Assembly: GCA_037783415.1 (NCBI GenBank)
Contig: JAZGTN010000006.1
Span: 1,550,001-1,614,000, forward strand
DNA: 64,000 bases
Origin: Leptasterias polaris
Taxonomy: Eukaryota > Echinodermata > Asteroidea > Forcipulatida > Asteriidae
Direction of reading: 5' to 3'
Under the pieces are notes generated by a model. That model was not told where the DNA came from. It worked only from the letters and a program-made list of their open reading frames with translations, and did not search any database. This document shows positions 28,101 through 37,100 of this stretch, piece by piece. The position numbers and the translations under genes were made by a program. Each line of letters starts with the position of its first letter. Within the stretch, counting starts at the first letter, position 1.

Positions 28101-31100
28101 TGTAAAAATCCTGCTGTAGTTGATGGCCCTAATACAGCAATGAAAACAAAATCAGACAAAATAAATAACATGCTGTGAAGCTAAATGTTCAAACACCTCA
28201 AGTTTGAAAGTGTCTTTAAAGGTAGGGTGGAATATACCTCATACTGTAACAGACACGAAGTATGACTTGAGGGTATTTTCAAAAGTCTGCTTTATGAACA
28301 ATTACGCTTTTATGGAGGTTTTTCTATTATGTGAAAAAGAAAAGTGACAGGCCTCTCGAAAAGTTGGTCTGCTTCCCGCACATGGTTTGTCTCAATACGA
28401 CCCTTACAACATTGAAAACAGGATATCCTAATATCTGCATGAAAATGCAAACTCCCTTGAAAAAATCAACTAAAACAAAAATACTTTCACATCGTCTAAT
28501 TTTACAGAGGTGAGCTTTTCTCAAGACAAAAATAGCTTTGAATTGAAGAAAACAATCCCAACTTACTTTCACATAGCCACATAGCCACAGTTTTGGCATC
28601 CACGCTCATGGCATGGAGAGTGGAGACTCAAACTACATTTGAGGATTGAAATGAAATGAATTTCAAGGAGATGACCAAAGACTTCAATAATCATAATAAC
28701 AATAATTTTGAGAGGCTAATCATCCTAACTTGTGGCTTAGAAGCTGACTTGCAAAGGACGCGGCTACAATGTTGTCGAGCCGCAGGCATGGAAGTGCGCC
28801 TTTGGCAGCCAGCCACATTGACCCATACATGACCACAGAGCGCAGCCAGAGATTGAAAGTGTTTGAGGGCCCCCCCCAAAAAAAAAAATCCTTGTGGCAT
28901 AAGAGAACCAACGCACAACTCCACTCACATGTGGCCCAAGCCCGGAATCAAACCAGGGCCACAGTGGTGAAAGGCAAGCGCTTTACGCACTAGCCACCCT
29001 TTCTTTGCAAATACATACCATCTCTACAAATGAAACCCATTCCGCCATTACTTACTTATCTACATCTTCAGCGGCGACGACCATGGCATAAGATTCAGGC
29101 AGTTGGATAATTCCTCTATACAGCGTCTCGGCAAGTGATAGATGTTCTTCTATATCCTCCATGGCATAGAGAGCTGAGCAGACGCAATCGCTGGCTGCTT
29201 CATGAAGCATGGACGGTGTATCATGTTTCTTCTAAAGGACAAATGGGTTAGGTGAAAGAATTATCAGTAAGGTAGCGCCTCAAAAATTGGGCACCTTCTA
29301 GGTGCAAAAGCCTGCCCATGGGCAAACACCTGCAATCCATTTAACTGCCAAAATGTTTTGCTTCACCGCATCATTGTGCTGAAGTACGGACCAATGGTCC
29401 AGTGGAATAGTCCCATGAGCATGCACTGGAACACTTATTTGATCCAAATAGAATGTTCCTTTTATTCTGACTTATGAGTCTAATACAAATAAAACATCTT
29501 TGTAGCCATACTTCCATCTTCCAAATAAACTACTTCTTGCAAAGGAAATGTTCTCTAGTATTTGCAGTGTCAAGTTGTGGTGTTGTCAGAGTGTGTGTTC
29601 GGGTCCTGGCACTTGTGTCATTGAGTAAGACACATGACCATAATTCATTTGTCCTTTGGATGACACGTAAAGACATAGGTCCCATGTATTTTGTATTATG
29701 CACGGAAAGAAGCCGACAACACTTATTGTTAGGTAAAGGAATTGCCCCAGTTTTCTAACTTGGTTGGCTGTGGATTCTCTATAAATGTAACAAGAACATA
29801 CACAAAAGGTTTTTGAATTTGCTTGCTCGAATAACTTAACTTAGCTTAACGTATGCATGATTTAGCCTTGGCCTGACAAACAACTGTGGCGTGTCGTGGC
29901 CGAGTGGATAAGAGCACCTAACTCAAGCTTTGGTGTTTCTGATCAGCAGAGTGTGGGTTCGAATCCCGGTCGTGACACGTGTGTCCTTAAGCAAGACACT
30001 TAACCACATGCTTCGTCCTTCGGATGGGACGTAAAACCGTAGGTCCCGTGTGTTGTGTAATGCACGTAAAAGAACCCAGTGCACTTATCGTAAAGAGAAG
30101 GGGTTCGCCCCGGTGTTCCTGGTTTGATTGGCTGCATATTGCGCCACAGCACCTTGTAAACCATTACATGGTGCTATGCAAAGGAATAGGTCTCATACTT
30201 CAACACGTAACCCCACATACCTTGTAGGAAAAATACTGAGCGCTTTGAGACACCCATCGGGAGTATAAAGCGCTATATAAGAACTGCGCATTATTATTAT
30301 TATTAACTCTATGATCGCGAAACAAAATTTGACGTGCATCCAACAAACTCGGATACGGCTATCATATCTGTATACTGTTTGCTTGCGAAATCTCTGTATT
30401 GTTGTACGAGTTACTCACCAGCACATCAAACAGTAGGTTAGACAGTGTGCTGCTGGCCACATCTACACTTGGAATGATCCCAGGATAAAACCAACTCGCT
30501 AAACACTTGAAGATTCTGCCTAAGAGACGATGATCACTGACAGACGTTTCACAACACGCAGCCTGCAAATCAAAAGTTATTCATTCGATATTAATTTGAC
30601 TATACAATCAAAAAATTGGTTGCCAGTGTTGTCAGAGATGAGATTTTCCGAATGTGAACATTTCTGAAAATGGCTTGCTGGTCTGGGTTCCACCTTATTC
30701 TAGACCTAGAACCTCCCAGAAGTTTCAATTCAGGAGGTTTACAGACTCTATGAATCACCGGAAATACAAAACTACAGGTTTGGACACTTACGGGCTCTTT
30801 ATGGGTCCCTCCACTGTGTCATGAACTTCCATGCTTATTCTTTATTAAACTAAGTCTTATCAAACAACTATTTAACTCTTAACCCTTAGGAATCAGGCCT
30901 GTTTTCGAGGTTTTTGTATGTGTTGCCATTTTATATTTCAAAATCTCATTTACAGTTTAGAAATCCTATATAATTATGTATCATTGGAAAGCTTACATAT
31001 AGGGCTTTATTTTGGGGGGAAATGTGGACCTCAAGGAGATTTAGAAAAAAAATTGCAGCCATTTTTAATATGATTTTTCACTATAAAATTTCATATTTTT

Positions 31101-34100
31101 CATATTTTATGCAAATAACATAAATTTCTCACCATGAAGGGAAATTTTTGATGCCCTATTTAGAATCTACCATACCAGAGCTTTCTATCTATGAAAAAAA
31201 AAAATCAGGAAAATACATAAATTTAGTCCCCCAAAAGTAATACAACATGTTACTTTTTCACTGAAAAGTCATACCACTACTGGTCAATGGATCGATGCGT
31301 TCATTCAGCATGTCTTCCTCATCACCGTCGTCGAGATCACCATTTTCGTCGCTCTCGTCGACACCCTCAACAAATCTTAATTTTTCTAAGTCTTCAAATC
31401 TCTTTCTTTGACATTGGACAGGATTTGCCAACCTTTCAGGCTTCTTTTTAGGCATTATTGCAGAGAAAGAGAGCGTAATAATCCGATAAAGTGTGTGAGG
31501 TTGTGCGGAGAAACTTGCATGGGAAACACACACACAAGCTTTTTTCATGCTGGTGAACAAAGCAATGGTATGGTTTCTGTTTCGCTCTGTATTAGTTTTC
31601 ATGTAGTTCTTAGGAGGGGTACCATACTATGGTTGGAAAGCTTATTTCTTCACCTTTCTGATGGTGCCTGACTCAACCTAAAGAGGGCAGCAGACGCAAA
31701 ACTACAAATGATTTTAATCATCGAGCGGGGGCGCTCGATGTACTGCAGGGCTGATTCCTAAGGGTTAACTTCCAATTTACATTGTCTTCGATGTTGATAC
31801 TGTGGAAATAAACTGATTGATTGATTGACACAATTTGGAGTGTCTCTTGTTCCCTTTGATGACTTCTTTCAAGAAAATTTAAAGACTCAAGGATGTTGGT
31901 TTCAGGAAAAATCCTGAGAAATCACATGTCTGTGTTAACAACTGCTATATAACATTGCAGTGCCTACTGCTTGCAAATGTAGGAAGACTCTTACCATTGC
32001 TGTGGCTGGAAACTGGTAGATTTAAAAAGAAAATGTATCCACTATTGGTTCACATTGCTTGTTCATTACCAAGAAAAGAGGATTGGTTTAGAGATTATAA
32101 ACTGGTGTAAAAAATGTGTAATCTTGACTTTGACTACCAAAACCTTCAGACAGGGTTTGTACCTGGCTGTTCTAAAAGGAATCTATGCATGTAGACCGTC
32201 GCTGACTTCATCTGAACTATAGAATGAAACAGCATGAGAAGAACTGGGGTTTCTTCCCTGCCTTTTACCTCTGTGACCCCAGATTTGAATTCTGGACCTG
32301 AGCTTTGCATGTGGATTGGGAATGTAGTCCCTACCTGATTGAGAGGGTTTTCCCCATTTTGTCAAATGTTTAGGGTTCTCCTGTAGCATCTTAACATTGA
32401 CATTTGATAATCTTCTCTACACAGGGTATCTTCAGGCCTACGGGTCACAGTGCTAGTCACTGTTTGAAGGTCCCTCGGTTTCATTACCATAAGGATATAA
32501 TATTACACGGCTCACTAGCCCGGCGTAAATAGTCCAGTAAAATCTGCTATGGGCTAGTAAACACCACTTCTCAAACTTGCCCTGTGGGCTACTCAAAACT
32601 GTGCAACTTACTTGTCTAATATGCTCAAATCATTTCCTTTTCAGATGTGAATAAAAAAAAAATAACAAATGTGTGAGTTTATGTTTGAGTGAATGAATGT
32701 AACTACATTTGACCGTTTAACTGGTTGTGATCGATACCATTAATACATCAAAAAGATACGTCTATGACAATACAGGTATAAAATCTGGAATGCTCAAACT
32801 TCTTGGGGGCAAGTAAAATGCACAGTTTACTAGCCTGATGGGCTCAAGGTCACGGGTCAACTCACCATGATACGGACTACTGTAGGAGCAGCTTGGAACA
32901 ACTCTTGCGTGAACTCTTCTCGTCTGTTCATCCCAAGCCGTAGAGAGCGACTGTGAACCTCCTCTGGCAGGACAGTAAGCAGCTCAAGAAGGATGGGTAT
33001 CTGAGATGCATCCGTGCTGAACCTATTGTGAGAACGTGTACGGCGTAAACATCAAAGTTATAAAATGACAGCTTTGGAAAAGCTTGTGATGGTACCAGAC
33101 AAAGTAAGTTCTTGAGTCTTCGCCATGAGGGTTTACTTAACATTTTGAAGGGATTTCTTCAAGATTTGTGGCATTGCAATCAATAAATGATCTTAGTAAA
33201 CCCTGTTTGTTACTTCATTCATCTTTATGGTTAGTTGGATCTTTTAGACGTGGTTCTTACAAGATCCGTTAAAAGGCTTTGTCAGAAGATTTTTCTGCTT
33301 CGTATGAAGTGTTTTTAAAAAAGAATTACAATGTAAAAGAAGATTAAAGGATGAATTAATGGTTTCAAGACAAGAATATGAATTCAGCCATTCGTTTAAT
33401 TTTGTCCGAAATCAAATATTTTCATTAGTTTTCACTGATACTAGCCCAGCGTACTTTGGCCAGTAAAAACTGCTCAACATCTCAAGTTTCCCCGAGGGCT
33501 ACTAAAAACCGTGCCACCTGCTTGTTTAAAATACTCATATTTCTTCTTTTTCAGATGTGAATAAAATGTGCTGATATATTTTTGAGTGTAACTTTAAACT
33601 GGTTGTGATCGCTACCATTAACACATCAGAAAGACGAAAATACACGTTTAAAATCTGGGCTACTAAAACTTCCTGGGGGCAATTAAAAAGTACAGTTTAC
33701 TAGCCCGGTGGGCTACTTTACAAAAGGCTTAAAGAAAAGCGTAAGGCCTGCTGTGTAACTTGCCTTTGAATCAGAAAATTTGGTGAGTTCTTCCACATGA
33801 CCATCTGCAAGGCCAAGTCCGACAGCGCTAAACATAACTGCGTCAGAATAATCTGGAAGTTTGGATCGTTGAGACTCTCGATGTGAATGATCAGCGAGTC
33901 TCGAAGAGCTTGGTGTGAGTCTGGCGGTAACTCGTGGAATGAGTATTGGATCTGAGGAAAAGATGTTGTTGAGAGGTGAATGAGGAGGGAATTCACCATG
34001 TTAGACACTTCCTTTGTGGTTTGACTTGACTGGCTTCCAGATACAAAGCCAGAAAATTATACAGATCCTTGGTCATTCGGAAAAAAGTAGCAAAAAAGTA

Positions 34101-37100
34101 GGAATATTTTATTGAGTACAAGGGCTGACCTACATGTATGCAAACTTCCTACACACACGTCTGCAGGGTGTTTGCGTGCTACGCCTCGAACGTAAGGATA
34201 CTAAAACTGCGAAGCTGTTGATCGCGCGCGCTTGAAAAAAAAACATGTTGCGGTTTGTTTCTCTCTCCGGTCTTTTAATAAATGGACGGCCAGGAAAAAA
34301 CGGAAGTTGAGGTATTTTTTGTATAAAACCGGAAATCCGGTTTAATCCGGAAAAGTGGCATCTCTGAATTAGACTAATGTAGAAAGAATATCATATCTGA
34401 TACATATAAAAATCGTTTACAACAATAATAACAAAAACGGATTCTAATCAATACAAGATGGGTCCCAGCCTTCTTTCACTTCCACTTCCAGCCTGTAGTT
34501 TGGCTAAACTGTACGAGAAGGACCACTTGGAGTGAATATTGACTGGTTGGTCCTCATTTGGCGAGCAGACAACTATTGTTAATGGTCAACACTGCTACTG
34601 CATGACCATTCAATATCATCCACACGCTTTTGAATGTTACTAACTAAATCAGTGCTGTACTTTTTACTTTTATATCCTTGACATCTGCTGTCCATGTGGC
34701 ATGCCTTATAGCTTGATGAACCTACCTTAGACCTCATCGTCTGAGCTGCAAAGTAGCAAACTTCAACATCTTGTTTCATCCTCAGCAACTGATCGGAGAT
34801 TTGCCACGAATGAACCTAGGTTTAAACACAAATTCATACAAAGGTCTTTATTATTTACTTATTTATTAATTGTTCTGGTTGTGAAGCCGAGGATTCTCAG
34901 AAAAGCAAACTTAAACATTTTTTCATTTATTTATTTATTTATTCCTTATCTTTTATCAGGGAAACCCATTCACAAACAATGTGGTCTCCCACAGGGCCCT
35001 GAGTATTCAAAATTGATAAAAACATAAATACATAAAAACAAATCATTATAAAATCATTATACCAGCCAAGAACCCCCCACAAGTAGAGAAGACAAGGAAG
35101 GAAGGGGGAGGAAACTCCCAGAAGAAAACCCACGCAATCAAGTGGGGACTGAAAACTAAATCCACATGACTTAGTGCCCCCAGCTGGATTTGAAGTGGGG
35201 TCCCAGAGGTGGAAGGTGAGGAAAGATACCACTGCGTCAACCCTACCGCCTAATGTATCTTGAGGGACTTACAATGTATGTAAAGCAACTCAAATTAAAG
35301 CATGCTTAAAATGTGTTACAGTTGTAGCAACAATGAACCCACTTTCAGATTCTCATGAAATTGTATGTACTTACTATTATGTACTTGTAGTCTAAAATGT
35401 AAAGTCAAAACTCATTTTATGTTGTCACTCAACATTTACATATGTAACACGGTTACGAATAAACTTTACATACGTCAAGCACTTAATTCTTGATGTCTCT
35501 AATTTTTGGTAAAATCTACTGGCAGACTAAACTACAAAACCCAACATATTTTGGTTGAAAAATCTTTTTAATATAACACAGAAAATCCAATTGACCCCTT
35601 GTATTCTGACGTGCAGCGCACATAATATGTAGACGCTTATAAATCATGTACCCCTCTTTGGGTGTCAAAATGTACGCAAAGAATTTGAACCCCAAAATGG
35701 TGGAAATGATGGATGCGCATTTTGTGCGTTCCTCGTCTGCAAGGGGTCAGTAGCAAACAGACGAAAAATATTTGAATATCAACCTGTTCTTTTGATTGAA
35801 TTATGATTGGTGTATGTACATGTACATGTATGCATGCCTCAACAGGAAAACACATTTGGTTTCATGTACAATGTGCATGCCGCTTGGCTAATCTATCGTA
35901 ATCAGACTAAACATGCAAAGCATAGTACATTACAAATGTGTATACATTACAAATGACTCTTTTACATGTACATGTATCTTTGATACATGATGCACATGTT
36001 ACGATTAGTGTACATCAACCTAACAGTCCCAAATCCTTCCTAATATCCAATTACCAAAGTGAAAGATTCAGAAGGACTGAAGCCAATATAGGCCAAAACA
36101 ACTGCTTATCACAAGGTCAGGCATTTCAATCTTTTCTAAGTTCAAACAATTTGGTGTAAAATTACATACGAGAAGAGGAAACTGGAGGAAATGGTCTTGC
36201 TCTGAGCCAAACTAGTGAGTCTGTAACGGTTAATACTCAGACATGTACACGTACAAGTATGTATTGTACCAACATACTTGTCCATCCAGTACATGTATGT
36301 ATTTTACATGTTTGTCAACCCAGTAATCAAGGATTTCTCTTTATTCGCTGGTTTTCCACTTCTTCCATTGCTAAGACCTTTTGTTTAAGCGATGTCTCCA
36401 TGGGTTTCATACAGACAATCAAACCTAGGAAGACCTTTGCCTGTCAATCCATTTAGATATCTTTTGTTCAAATCCTACATTGGTAGGTACGTATCAACAA
36501 CAGGTACTTGTAGACTCTTGTACACATGGACTACTTCACAAAACTGTTTACACACACTTTGGACATGGAATGAGGTGCAGGCTGGGCCCAATTTCATTTC
36601 TTAAAAGCAGAAAATATTGCTCAACAATGTTCTGCTGAGCCAAAATGAGCAGGATACCAGCTATAATTGGTAATTGTGACATGGTGTCTTCACTGGTAAC
36701 CAAAGTTCTGGTAAGCATAACTTTTTGTGTGCTTAGCTACGTTTTGTGCTTAAGCAGCTCTATGAAAATAGGCCTTGGTCTAGTTATTGACCAACAAGCT
36801 ACATGTACATGTACCATGGATGCATGCAAAAGTATTTGTGAAGTAGTCTGTGTCTGTATGCCATCTACATTTTTAAGTACAACACTGATGCAGAGAGTCT
36901 CCACTATGCAAAGAAAATGCACCCTCCCTCTTCTGCTCTACAAGTCCTGACACAAGGACAATCACACATCCTTGGTAATAGTGTGTATTAGGATTGTCGA
37001 CAGACAACTTCCTGACTGTAATCTTCCCCAACCTGTATAGGGCTCCCAAGAAACACACGTTTCAGTTCCCTTGAGATTCAAACAGGCAATCCTTAATCGG

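Noticed and set aside
29888..29975. tRNA gene at the SINE head
   Set aside because: The promoter boxes are followed by a SINE body, and no proper cloverleaf closes; the ORF across it (30024-30227) is a repeat by-product.
36259..37058. Cluster of small ORFs on both strands in TNPO3 intron 1
   Set aside because: They overlap a MITE and TACATGTA-rich sequence, with no splice sites or family motifs that fit.
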